Positions 53,719 through 64,000 of a stretch of 64,000 nucleotides of DNA are shown here, one piece after another. The translations under genes were made by a program, and so were the position numbers. The notes under the pieces were generated by a model. That model saw only the letters and a list, made by a program, of their open reading frames with translations. It searched no databases and was not told the origin of the DNA. Source of the DNA: Leptobrachium leishanense. Its lineage: Eukaryota; Chordata; Amphibia; Anura; Megophryidae. Location of the stretch: assembly GCA_009667805.1 (NCBI GenBank), contig CM019065.1, positions 14,458,952-14,522,951 on the forward strand, read 5' to 3'. Within the stretch, counting starts at the first letter, position 1; each line of letters opens with the position of its first letter.

Positions 53719-55021
53719 TAAGGTTTTGGACAAATCAAGAAATCAACAAAAGTAAGAGGTATGGAGATTCAGGAGCGCTGAGATTCATCAAATGCACATG
53801 CCTAAACATGACAAAAATTAGGAAAGGTGCTCCTCACCTGCTTAATTGTTCTGCAGAAAACCCTGGTCATAAAGCAGTGTTTGCCAAAAATGTCTGTGCA
53901 AAAACTCACCATGTCTACCTGTAATGAATACCGTGTCATGGGGCATTGGGATCAATGTTTTCCATTGGTCAGAACTCTTGGAAGACCCACTGTTTATTAT
54001 AATTCAATATAAGGATTTTCCTGAAAACCATTCTGGAAGACATGTTTTGGTGTTTCTTTTCTTCAAGGTTTCCCACCTGGGCCTTTACAAGGGTTACATA
54101 ATGAATCTCCCCATCGCAACCTAAATAAGATGTAAAGACATATGAGCGAATGACTAACACTAGCAGAAAGGTCCTTTACCATGCTCCATTCCTCGTCAAG
54201 CTGTCAAGACCAATCCAAAGCAAATTGGATCATAAATGTCATTGCCAGATGGGACGATGGGCCGTTGGGAATGGTTCTCTTCCAATGCTCGAAAAAACCT
54301 GTAGGATACTTTCTTCACAATAAGACGTTTTATGGAAATCCCTCTCTCACAGAATTGTTTGGCCATCCATCTCAAACTGTCGCACCAGTTACCTCACATG
54401 GATTATGTCCTGTGTCCTCCCACCACTACCCAGATACAACGTGAAGACATGCTAGCAAGTACCGGACAGGTTCTTCATAACGATCTGTATCTCTTGAATA
54501 TTCCATGACCCTTTTGAACTAAAGGTTTGAAGAACCCATCAACGTGACGAGGGTCGACTCGACGAGAGAAAGTGTTACATTGAGCAGCGCATCGTAACCT
54601 GTCTGCCCGAGGCTAGACGTGCACCATCATATACCGGTTTTACGTCTGGATTTTTAATGTTAAACAAACTATTTAGGAAAACAAATTATGAGCTGTAATC
54701 TCTAAGCAAATGTAAGTTTCACAGCACTAACAGTTTTATAGGTCGACGTCTTCCTGTTGTTCTTTGGCTTAACCGACGTCAAAATCAGAGTAGATCACAG
54801 AGCCGTGTAGCGCCAGACAGACTCCGCTCCATTGGTAGACAAAATTTTATTATGCCGTTAAGAGTTACAAGTGTAAAACACATTAAACGTGTGTGATACA
54901 TAAGTGTGAAAGACATAAAACATAGGCTACTCGCAGCAAAAGACAACAGCTACAATGTGCTCGTTGTTTTGCCTTTGGTTGTGATTGTAAAAAGGTGCTT
55001 ATGGAAAGTGAAGGAACCACA
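53719..55021. other. Unassigned sequence
   Basis: No domain-bearing frame and no repeat recognised. Confidence 0.35.
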
Positions 55022-55029
55022 ATTTAGAG

Positions 55030-55164
55030 CAGGTATCTCGAACTCTAGCCCCCCGGATGTTGATTGCCTACAATTCCCAGAATTCTTTTAATGCAAAGGG
55101 TGGCCAGAGAAGCATGAGAGTTGTAGTTCAGAAACATCCAGGGGGCCAGAGTTTGAGATCCCTG
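55030..55164. mobile_element. Short hAT MITE
   Basis: The ends are CAGGTATCTCGAACTCTAGCC and GGCCAGAGTTTGAGATCCCTG. A perfect 8-bp duplication, ATTTAGAG, lies at 55022-55029 and 55165-55172. 135 bp, no coding. Bases 55173-55547 hold a CATCATCATC run and nothing else. Confidence 0.9.
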
Positions 55165-55547
55165 ATTTAGAGTGTTACTCCTAGAACCTGGAAACCTTCC
55201 GAAATTTTTAAAATATGAGGGACATTACTTGTGGTAAAAGATGTCCATACCTACTACTTGCTGCTGCCTCTACTTCTTCTTCTCCATCATCATCATCAAA
55301 ATGCACAATAAAGCCACTGGAGTGTCCATTTAGACGAGTGGACAACCTCACACTGACCCCATGATGAGTTAAAGTATTTTGGGCACTTGTGTTACCTTAT
55401 GTGTTGTAATGCTCTTTTTTGTTAATCCTAAAAGGGAACATGGATTCTATGTGTGGCCCTGATGCCATATATATGTATTCTTCCGGTTCACCCATTCACT
55501 GGAGAAGACCAATGGCTAAATGAATTAGATGCTTCATGATGCTTAGA

Positions 55548-56760
55548 ATTGAGCAAGAATTTTAACGGACAGCATCTAGAAAGATTCAAAAGAGAGCACC
55601 TAGTAAGATCAAAGGAGAGCATCAAGAGAGATTCAAATGAGAACATCTAGAGAGATCAAAGGAGAGCATCAAGAGAGATTCAAAGGAGAATATACAGAGC
55701 GATCAAAGGAGAGCATCAAGAGAGATTAAAAGGAGAACATCTAGAGAGATCAAAGGAGAGCATCAAGAGAGATTCAAAGGAGAACATCTAGAGAGATCAA
55801 AGGAGAGCATCAAGAGAGATTAAAAGGAGAACATCTAGAGAGATCAAAGGAGAGCATCAAGAGAGATTCAAAGGAGAATATACAGAGCGATCAAAGGAGA
55901 GCATCAAGAGAGATTAAAAGGAGAACATCTAGAGAGATCAAAGGAGAGCATCAAGAGAGATTCAAAGGAGAACATCTAGAGAGATCAAAGGAGAGCATCA
56001 AGAGAGATTAAAAGGAGAACATCTAGAGAGATCAAAGGAGAGCATCAAGAGAGATTCAAAGGAGAACATCTAGAGAGATCAAAGGAGAGCATCAAGAGAG
56101 ATTAAAAGGAGAACATCTAGAGAGATTTGAAGGAGAGCACCGAGAGAGATCAAAGGAAAGTATCTAGAGATTCAAAGGGGAACATCTAGAGAGATCTGAA
56201 GAAGAGCTTGAGAGAGATTCAAAGAAGAGCATCTAGAGAGATTCGAAGAAGAGCATCTAGAGAGATTCGAAGAAGGTCGAGATATTCAAAGAGCATGGAT
56301 AGAGATTCAAAGGAGAACATCAAGAGAGATTGAAAGGAGAATATCTAGAGAGATCAAAGGAGAGCAACAAGAGAGATTCAAAGGAAAACATCTAGAGAGA
56401 TCAAAGGAGAGCATCAAGAGAGATTCAAAGGATAACATCTAGAGAGATCAAAGGAGAGCATCAAGAGAGATTCAATGGAGAATATCTAGAGAGATCAAAG
56501 GAGAGCATCAAGAGAGATTCAAAGGAGAACATCTAGAGAGATTCGAAGAAGAGCATCAAGAGAGATTCAAAGAAGGTTGAGAGATTCAAAGAGCATGGAT
56601 AGAGATTCAAAGAAGAGTATCTAGAGAGATTCAAAGGAGAATATCAAGAGAGATTCTATAGAGAATCAAGAGAGATTCAAAAGTGAGCATCTAAAGAAAT
56701 ATGGAAGAGGTCATCAAGAGTCATTTAGAGGAAATTATTAAGATGGCCTTCAGAGAGGCC
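55548..56760. repeat. 47-bp purine-rich minisatellite with higher-order structure
   Basis: Units of AAAGGAGAGCATCAAGAGAG, ATTCAAAGGAGAACATCTAG, AGAGATC, built of two related half-units. At 55660-56110 units alternate ATTCAAAGGAGAA and ATTAAAAGGAGAA forms and larger blocks of several units repeat. The right third is degenerate. Confidence 0.93.
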
Positions 56761-58404
56761 ATGTTGCAGCAGATACGTAGTTTATTTCCCAATAAAGCTA
56801 CGCTGTATGAAACCTAAGTGGAGTGCCTGAACCTTCTCCTTTAATGTAGGAAAGTATTAAGAGACATTCAGAGGAAAATATCTAGAGAACTTCAGAGGAA
56901 CGTATCTACAGACCTACAGAGGACAGATCTAGAGACATGAGAAAAAGATCAATCTGCCACAGTGTATAGACCTAAATATTAATCAAGGACGTTTATGAAA
57001 AACATGTCCTACTGAACTGTGTTAATACCACGAAAAGAGGGGACAAGATAAACTTAAAATGCTGGAACCGTTGTTAGATGAACCCGCGATAGGTGCCACC
57101 TACTCACATTCTAGAGCCTGAATCTATCATTTTGCCGTTATGCATCAGTAGGTCTCAAACAGGGAATCACCAGGTTTGCCTGAGGCTCCACTGATAGGGT
57201 GTCCTCAGGTGACCCTTACATTAAGAGCCCCTATAAGACATGGCGTTGGGATGACAGGGTTTTGGTGGATAGTGGAAAACCAGCCCTCCCTCCATGAACA
57301 ATGCCCTTGCTCACCAAGTGAAACATTTGTCAAGACAATAAATATCTAAGAGTCAGTAAAACCATTTGGTTTATGGCAGTCTGCAATAACCCGTGGCTTT
57401 TTTACTAGCTGTGAAGGTTTATAGGTTATTCCGCGCGCTGAGGTATCGCTGATGTCAGCCAACAGCGAGTGCCAAGGTCGCAAGTCTGAACGTAGCAGCT
57501 GACATGATACATTGGACGGGAGGGGGCTGGGAAAACAAACACGGGAGATTATGTGTTGGTATTGAGTTTCTATAGACTGATAGTGAACACGTGCTGGACA
57601 GAGTAATGCCTTGTGCATGCGCAATGACACTCAAGTGGCACGCAAGATGTCACCCTGAAAACCTCCATACATTAATTAAGAGCAAATTCTTTTTGAAGAC
57701 AATCCCTGCTGGATATGGATGGCAATCAAGATGTGACTCCATATATTGATTTCAAATGAGGAACTGGGCCCCATCTGCTGCAATAAACCAAAACGATTCC
57801 TCTAGCACGCATACTCCGTGTTGTCTAGAAATTCCTGATGCTCACGCACTGTACAAGATTGATCCGTGGACCTGTTTTGGTGCTCTATATAATAGTTTTG
57901 TTACCAGTTGGACCTTCCATGCTTCACAATAATGGGAAATGGCCTTTGGCACTAGCGCATGGCCACCAACGCCACCTGATAGGGCAATAAGTGGAAAGGC
58001 TTCTCTGGTCTCTCCACTGCAGACTTCACAAGTTCGAACTTATGTGTCGCATACTAATATGACCCATAATGCCCAAATCCACCTGATGGTGTGTGCCACG
58101 TTGACCCTGGTGACTGGAGGTTTTCTGTAAGGTTTGATATATTTTGTATTCATCATTATTAATAAATATAAGGATTACAGCAACTAGAATTTAATTGATG
58201 TGTAGTCAGAACCCTTATCCGGGGCAGAAATATCTCTAAGGTCCTCTCCAGCGTACGGTGGGACAATATGCGAGTTGGTGATTAATTATTAATGTGGGAT
58301 CTTAAACCAGGTTTACCATGAATGCTACGATGTCAAATGGAAAAATTTGAGGGTAATCTGGACGTGGACACCTTGCTCGATGTGCCTAGAGTGGTGTCAA
58401 CTAT
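56761..58404. other. Unassigned, possible Penelope-like tail
   Basis: 56780-56840 reads TTTCCCAATAAAGCTACGCT ... GTGGAGTGCCTGAACC, reminiscent of the CAATAAA...GGAGTGCC sequences of the palindrome at 36266-36459. The rest holds nothing recognised. Confidence 0.35.
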
Positions 58405-58449
58405 ACCCTCCTGATGAGGCCTAACAAGGCTGAAACAATCGTCGGGGGT
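58405..58449 (+). ncRNA. Hammerhead ribozyme, complete core
   Basis: Stem I is ACCCUC (58405-58410) with GGGGGU (58444-58449). The core CUGAUGA occupies 58411-58417. Stem II GGCCU with AGGCU (58418-58431) closes on loop AACA. GAAA is at 58432-58435, followed by a short stem III (A-U, C-G) with loop AAUC and cleavage triplet GUC (58441-58443). All core bases agree with the hammerhead consensus. The tiny stem III is the form known from Penelope-like elements, but no Penelope protein was found beside it. It is predicted to cut after C58443. Confidence 0.85.
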
Positions 58450-59565
58450 TGCTGCATCTCTCGTGCAGAGATGACGTCCTTGGCAATCAGTACTGGCCGC
58501 CCTTTCTGGGTGATTTCAGTCTGATTTGCATATGGAGCAGTTGTCCTTGTAATGGCACAATCGATCTTATACCTTGTGAGACCCCCTCCGTAGAGCAGGC
58601 CACTACTGCCATTGCTCGTTCTCAGGACCCGGCCTCACAAACCTCTCTTTTTCTCAATGGAAAAAATGCCTGAACTGTAACAAAAGGTTGACTTTAATTT
58701 CCGACCACTGCTGGCAATTTTTCAGCAGTGTGGTCTTCTGCAAGCCAAAGCGGTGGAAACGTTGCTTGACCATGTGGTGGTATTGAAATAATGTCATGAG
58801 GGACTGGAGAAATAGTACAGAAGAGCTTGTTAATAATCACACCACCGCAAAAGTATCAAGGAGAAGGAGGTCCATTTGTTTCTACTCTCCCTGGTTATAA
58901 AGTGGACCGTGAGATTCCACTGATGGAATTGTGGAGCCCTAGAGATATTAGAGGGATCTGGCTGCTGATATGTTAGATCTTGGCTCACCGTTGGTTTGCT
59001 GCAGCCTACGTACCTTGTGGTGGGCCACTCTTTAATGTAAATAGTGATCACCTCAATCCCTCTTTGATCATAAAGAACTTGTCGAACCAATGGTTGGCGC
59101 CGCGGATTGGTGTTGCCCAAAAGGAAAAAATAATCAAGACAATCAGTCGACTACTTGATATTAACGATTTTCAGCATATACAGTACATGCAATCCTTCAT
59201 CTATGAGTTTATGAGGTTTTCTAATACCCCTGTTATACTTGTGTTACAATGTCTGCCTGCCAACACGCTCATATATCGAAGCTGAAGAACAGGTGGTTTA
59301 TATTAACTGGTAATATAAATTGGTTAATCGCTATTGTCTTCTGCCGATCACAAGAGAGGATTGTAAAAAAATGTTAATTTTGCTCATGTTCTTGTGTTAC
59401 CTGTGATAATTATTCGAAGTCCTTCTACCTTTATGTGATGGTAGTCAGTTTGAACTGAGGATACCTGGACCTGGAATTACTCTTGGGAGGTGTTGTTGGA
59501 ATGTGTGTTCTTGTGAGTCAAATGTATTGTCCCCCAATGCTTTCTTATTTTCACGTCACCCTTAT
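58450..59565. other. Unassigned sequence after the ribozyme
   Basis: No protein domain recognised. It may be further sequence of the ribozyme-bearing element; this is inference. Confidence 0.35.
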
Positions 59566-60131
59566 AGCTTTAATGGGACACATGAACCAAATCTATACAG
59601 TGCAAGGAGGAACCGGGGGACCAATGGAGGATGACACCCTGGTGCCTTCTTCCTCCTATGGTGATGGTGTTCATGCAGCCAGAGCCCAAACTTCCAAAAA
59701 ATAGAGCACCTTGAAATCACAGGACGAATAGCGTTTCTATGTTTATGTGTTAACATTGTTATTTGTTTCTTTGAACGCCCTTTCCATCCCCCCCCCCTAC
59801 GTTTGTGACATATTTGAGTGATTTAATTTTTGGGTGCTCGTTTCTGGTGTGTTTTTGTTAAGCAAACATTCCCCTCTCTGTGTCAGGCCATTGTGTCTCT
59901 ATCTCCCTGTTTGTTTGTAATTACATTTTCTCTATTCGTCCATAAAACCTTTTCCAGACAGTCTGATGCTCAAACTGTGATTTCAAGGTGCTCTATTTTT
60001 TGGGGGTTTGGGCTCTGGCTGCATGAACACCGTCACCATAGGAGGAAGAAGGCACCAGGGTGTCATCCTCCATTGTTCTCCCGGTTCCTCATTGCACTGT
60101 ATAGATTTGGTTCATGCGTGCCATTAAAGCC
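59566..60131. repeat. Inverted repeat with 157-bp arms
   Basis: The left arm (59566-59722) and right arm (59975-60131) are over 90 percent identical as reverse complements, without gaps. Shared words are AACCAAATCTATACAGTGCA, GGATGACACCCTGGTGCCTT and GAGCACCTTGAAATCACAG. The spacer is 252 bp. Frames on both strands through the arms give the same peptide and are not genes. Confidence 0.9.
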
Positions 60132-60530
60132 ACAGATCCTAGTCCTTTCTCACTTCCGGGGAATGCTATAATCACTCTTTTATTTTACCTGTCGTTAAGC
60201 ATCAGCTAAGGGCTGGAGAAGACATGGAAGATTGCTGGTGGGAGACCGAATGTCCTGCAAGAGAGCAACATTAGCTGGTACACCCAGATGGGGTACTGAG
60301 ATCTATTACTCTTTAATTAGCTGTTATCATCCCATGTTTGGATTGCCTGTCCTATCTGCCTATTGAGCATGTTATAGCTATGGGTTGGATCCTCTGTCCT
60401 TTTGGAACGCATAGGTCAGGTATTGGCTGGATATTGTGCAGCCATTGACTTATGAACAAACTGCGACGTATAGAATTCTATGAGGCCAATTTAAAATACC
60501 ATTTATTTAACATGTTACCGCATATATTTT
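60132..60530. other. Unassigned sequence
   Basis: Nothing recognised. Confidence 0.35.
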
Positions 60531-62885
60531 ATCATGAGCTGTGTGAATGCAGGGGATATTTCTGAGTAGTGTGTGTGAATGCAGGGGATATTTATGAATA
60601 GTGTGTGTGAATGCAGGGGATATTTATGAGTGTGTGTGTGAATGCAGGGGATTTTTATGTGGAGTGTGTGTGAATGCAGGGGAAATTTATGAGTAGTGTG
60701 TGTGTGTGAATGCAGAGGATATTTATGTGTAGTGTGTGTGAATGCAGGGGATATTTATGTGGAGTGTATGTGTGAATGCTGGGGATATTTATGATTAGTG
60801 TGTGAATGCAGGGGATATTTTTGAGTAGTGCGTGTGAATGCAGGGGATATTTATGTGGAGTGTGTGTGAATGCAAGGGATATTTCTGAGTAGTGTGTGTG
60901 AATGCAGGGGATATTTATGAGTAGTGTGTGTGAATGCAGGGAATATTTATGAGTAGTGTGTGTGAATGCAGGGGATATTTATGTGGAGTGTGTGTGAATG
61001 CCGGGGATATTTATGAGTAGTGTGTGTGAATACAGGGGATATTTATGTGGAGTGTGTGTGAATGCCGGGGATATTTATGAGTAGTGTGTGTGAATACAGG
61101 GGATATTTATGTGGAGTGTGTGTGAATGCCGGGGATATTATAGTGTGTGTGAATGCAGGGGATATTTATGAGTAGTGTGTGTGAATGCAGGGGATATTTA
61201 TGAGTGTGTGTGTGAATGCAGGGGATATTTATGTGGAGTGTGTGTGAATGCAGGGGAAATTTATGAGTAGTGTGTGTGAATGCAGGGGATATTTATGTGT
61301 AGTGTGTGTGAATGCAGGGGATATTTATGTGGAGTGTATGTGAATGCAGGGGATATTTATGTGGAGTGTGTGTGAATGCAGGGGATATTTATGTGTAGTG
61401 TGTGTGAATGCAGGGGATATTTATGTGGAGTGTGTGTGAATGCAGGGGATATTTATGTGGAGTGTGTGTGAATGCAGGGGATATTTATGATTAGTGTGTG
61501 TGAATGCAGGGGATATTTTTGAGTAGTGCATGTGAATGCAGGGGATATTTATGTGGAGTGTGTGTGAATGCAGGGGATATTTATGATTAGTGTGTGTGAA
61601 TGCAGGGGATATTTATGTGGAGTGTATGTGTGAATGCCGGGGATATTTATGATTAGTGTGTGTGAATGCAGGGGATATTTATGTGGAGTGTATGTGTGAA
61701 TGCAGGAGATATTTATGTGGAGTGTATGTGTGAATGCCGGGGATATTTATGATTAGTGTGTGTGAATGCAGGGGATATTTTTGAGTAGTGCATGTGAATG
61801 CAGGGGATATTTATGTGGAGTGTGTGTTAATGCAGGTGATATTTCTGAGTAGTGTGTGTGAATGCAGGGGATATTTATGTGGAGTGTGTGTGAATGCAGG
61901 GGATATTTCTGAGTAGTGTGTGTGAATGCAGGGGATATTTATGTGGAGTGTGTGTGAATGCAGGGGGTATTTATGTGGAGTGTCTGTGTGAATGCAGGGG
62001 GTATTTATGTGGAGTGTCTGTGTGAATGCAGGGGGTATTTATGTGGAGTGTGTGTGAATGCAGGGGATATTTATGTGGGTGTGTGTGTGAATGCAGGGAT
62101 ATTTTTGAGTAGTGTGTGTGAATGCAGGGATATTTATGTGGAGTGTGTGTGAATGCAGGGGATATTTCTGAGTAGTGTGTGTGAATGCAGGGGATATTTA
62201 TGTGGAGTGTGTGTGAATGCAGGGGGTATTTATGTGGAGTGTCTGTGTGAATGCAGGGGGTATTTATGTGGAGTGTCTGTGTGAATGCAGGGGGTATTTA
62301 TGTGGAGTATGTGTGAATGCAGGGGAGTGTCTATGAATGCACAGGGGTTCAGTGTGGAATGCAGAGGGGGTATTTGTGTGGAGTGTGTGAATGCAGGGGG
62401 TATTTGTGTGGAATGTGTGTAAATAAAGCGGAGTATCTATGAATGCACAGGGCTATCTGTGTGGAATGCAGGGGTATTTGTGTGGTTGCGTGTGAATGCA
62501 GGGGGTATTTATGTATAGTGTGTGTGAATGCAGGGGATATTTGTGTGGAGTGTTTGTGAATGCAGGGGGTATTTGTGTGGAGTGTGCGTGAATGCACGGG
62601 ATATTTGTGTGGAGTGCGTGTGAATGCAGGGGGTATTTATGTATAGTGTGTGTGAATGCAGGTGTATTTCTGTGGAGTGTGTGTGAATGCAGGGGATATT
62701 TGTGTGGAGTGCGTGTGAATGCAGGGGGTATTTATGTATAGTGTGTGTGAATGCAGGTGTATTTGTGTGGAGTGTGTGTGAATGCAGGGGATATTTGTGT
62801 GGAGCGCATGTGAATGCAGGGGGTATTTGTGTGGAGTGTGTGTGAATGCACGGGATATTTGTGTGGAGTGCAGGGGTTATCTATG
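60531..62885. repeat. 32-bp minisatellite, about 2.4 kb
   Basis: About 72 units of TGTGGAGTGTGTGTGAATGC, AGGGGATATTTA, with GAGTAGT and TGTAGT variants on the left and a GGGGGTATTTGTGTGG form dominating the right (from about 61960). Frames are artefacts. Confidence 0.95.
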
Positions 62886-63431
62886 TGTGTCTCTATGTCA
62901 CAGAGTCTCGGTAAAGCTTCGTGTTTAAACGTTTAACGTTTCTCTGTCTTTTTGTTTTCTCGCCTTTTTCTTTTTTTAACTTGGCCATTTTTCCAGGATT
63001 TGGCAGGTGGATCTTGGCAGCCGCGCGGTGCCAAGTTATATTCGTGCCATCTAATAATGTCAGATTAATATAGTCAAGGCTATCCAAGTGGTCGATCCAG
63101 TTTGGTGATAAAGCGGCCGCGGCGTCACGCACGAGATGTGCTGGCAGACCGAGCCGGCACAATATGCTCTCCCTCACAAGACGTTCATTTACTGGATTTT
63201 ATGCTTAAACTGTCCAGAATGTTTGCAAAATTGTCGTCTAAATACAAGTTTTCGGATCGATTTAAGATTGTCGTGTTTTTTTAATAGAAGTCTGACATGA
63301 TTTGATACAGTAATGAAACGACATAAACTCATCGGCCGGTCAGCTCAGGGGTCGAAGGTCAATTAAATCGAGCCATAATAATCTGGGCTAAGTATGTGCT
63401 AAGAAAGCAAAGCCAAGCTGTGAATCTTAAA
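62886..63431. other. Unassigned sequence
   Basis: A 94-residue minus frame (62893-63177) has a fairly protein-like central part (LPAHLVRDAAAALSPNWIDH) but no family was recognised and no clear splice sites were seen. Left uncalled. Confidence 0.35.
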
Positions 63432-63800
63432 CCTGACCACTTTAACGTCTTCCCCTCCCCCGCTCCCTCATTTGGTGAAATCGCAGAGTGAAGTGAAGTA
63501 GTTTCCTCCAACCCATCCAGCGTCACCTGCAACCAGGGATTTTTGTATTCCCCGGCTGCCGGTTACCAGATTGGTCACTAGTGATGTCACACGCAGATTG
63601 GCCGATGTCACCCTCTGAGACCAATTGCTGTAGCGAGCGTTCCTAGAGAGGCAGCGATGGATCAGATCTGTGCATGCGCATGCAGCTCCGATCCATCGCT
63701 CTGTGCAGGCGCTATGGAACTTGTGTGCGAGTCCAGTTGCGCTGCACAATTTGTGGTTTCTAAGCTACGCAAGTTGCACAGAAAAGCTTCAGGGACTTCC
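63432..63800 (+). repeat. 450-bp repeat family M, copy 3
   Basis: Same order and orientation as 51950-52334, with GTGATGTCACACGCAGA, GCAGCTCCGATCCATCGCTC and CCAGTTGCGCTGCACAATTT. It leads directly into a SINE head. Confidence 0.8.
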
Positions 63801-64000
63801 AGTTGTTAAGTAGAGGTAACATCACTGCTCTACAACTGTGAAGACCCAGGTTTGAGTCCTGGTCAGAGCACTTCCTCCAGTAAGTGTCCTTGGGCATGAC
63901 AACTAATGGTATGCACTTCAGCTGTGTTGCCTAGTGGTAACATCTCTGCTCTTCAACTGTGAAGTTCAACTCTTGATCGGACTGTCTGACCAGCTGTCAC
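63801..64000 (+). repeat. tRNA-derived SINE head, second copy
   Basis: Matches 52335-52560: GAGGTAACATCACTGCTCTA, box B GGTTTGAGTCC (63849-63859), GTGTCCTTGGGCATGACA, then CCTAGTGGTAACATCTCTGC. It runs off the window. Confidence 0.7.

Noticed and set aside
62893..63177. A 94-residue minus frame with a protein-like middle
   Set aside because: I could not match it to a family or define splice sites; it is kept as unassigned.
26111..64000. Search for cldn15 exon 1
   Set aside because: No minus-strand frame with the claudin N-terminus or the W-GLW-C-C first-loop signature was found.

Overview
The window looks like vertebrate nuclear DNA, most likely from a frog (anuran amphibian). The reasons are the spliced claudin gene and the transposon mix: CR1 and L2 LINEs, a Penelope-like element, hAT elements including one with TAGGGATGAGC ends, palindromic MITEs, solo LTRs and many minisatellites. 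The species cannot be named from sequence alone. There is no operon logic, and almost every long open frame lies in a tandem repeat or a retroelement.

The one host gene I can defend is on the minus strand: exons 2-5 of a claudin, best matched to claudin-15. Exon 5 is 12976-13105, exon 4 is 13566-13673, exon 3 is 25114-25195 and exon 2 is 25946-26110. All splice sites are canonical, the phases agree, and exons 2 and 4 have the usual claudin lengths (165 and 108 bp). The protein ends in KYGKNAYV, a PDZ-binding tail. Exon 1 was not found, so it probably lies beyond base 64000 and intron 1 would then exceed 37 kb. Intron 3 (11.4 kb) holds an L2 fragment, MITEs, a 39-bp minisatellite and a Penelope-like element that was itself hit by a CR1 LINE.

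Layout. 1-7740: a 33-bp minisatellite interrupted by a solo LTR, LTR-like sequence, a 28-bp AT-rich minisatellite, a GC-rich palindrome and a degraded LINE. 7746-10519: a hAT element with perfect 8-bp target duplications carrying a nested CR1 copy with two micro-inversions. 10870-12010: a degenerate 27-bp array. 12976-26110: cldn15 exons 5 to 2. 26437-31458: 52-bp and 62-bp minisatellites in intron 1. 31996-38485: MITEs, solo LTRs and inverted repeats. 41033-43804: a second large 33-bp array. 46695-56760: hAT elements, a MITE, a composite SINE-containing repeat and 18-, 25- and 47-bp minisatellites. 58405-58449: a hammerhead ribozyme with a complete core. 59566-62885: a 157-bp inverted repeat and a 32-bp minisatellite. 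63432-64000: a second copy of the composite repeat.

The most interesting signals are two hammerhead ribozyme motifs (58405-58449 plus; 19060-19100 minus, inside the Penelope-like element), two micro-inversions in one CR1 copy, and a cldn15 intron packed with about 14 tandem copies of a motif resembling a 3' splice site. Tandem repeats make up very roughly a quarter of the window.
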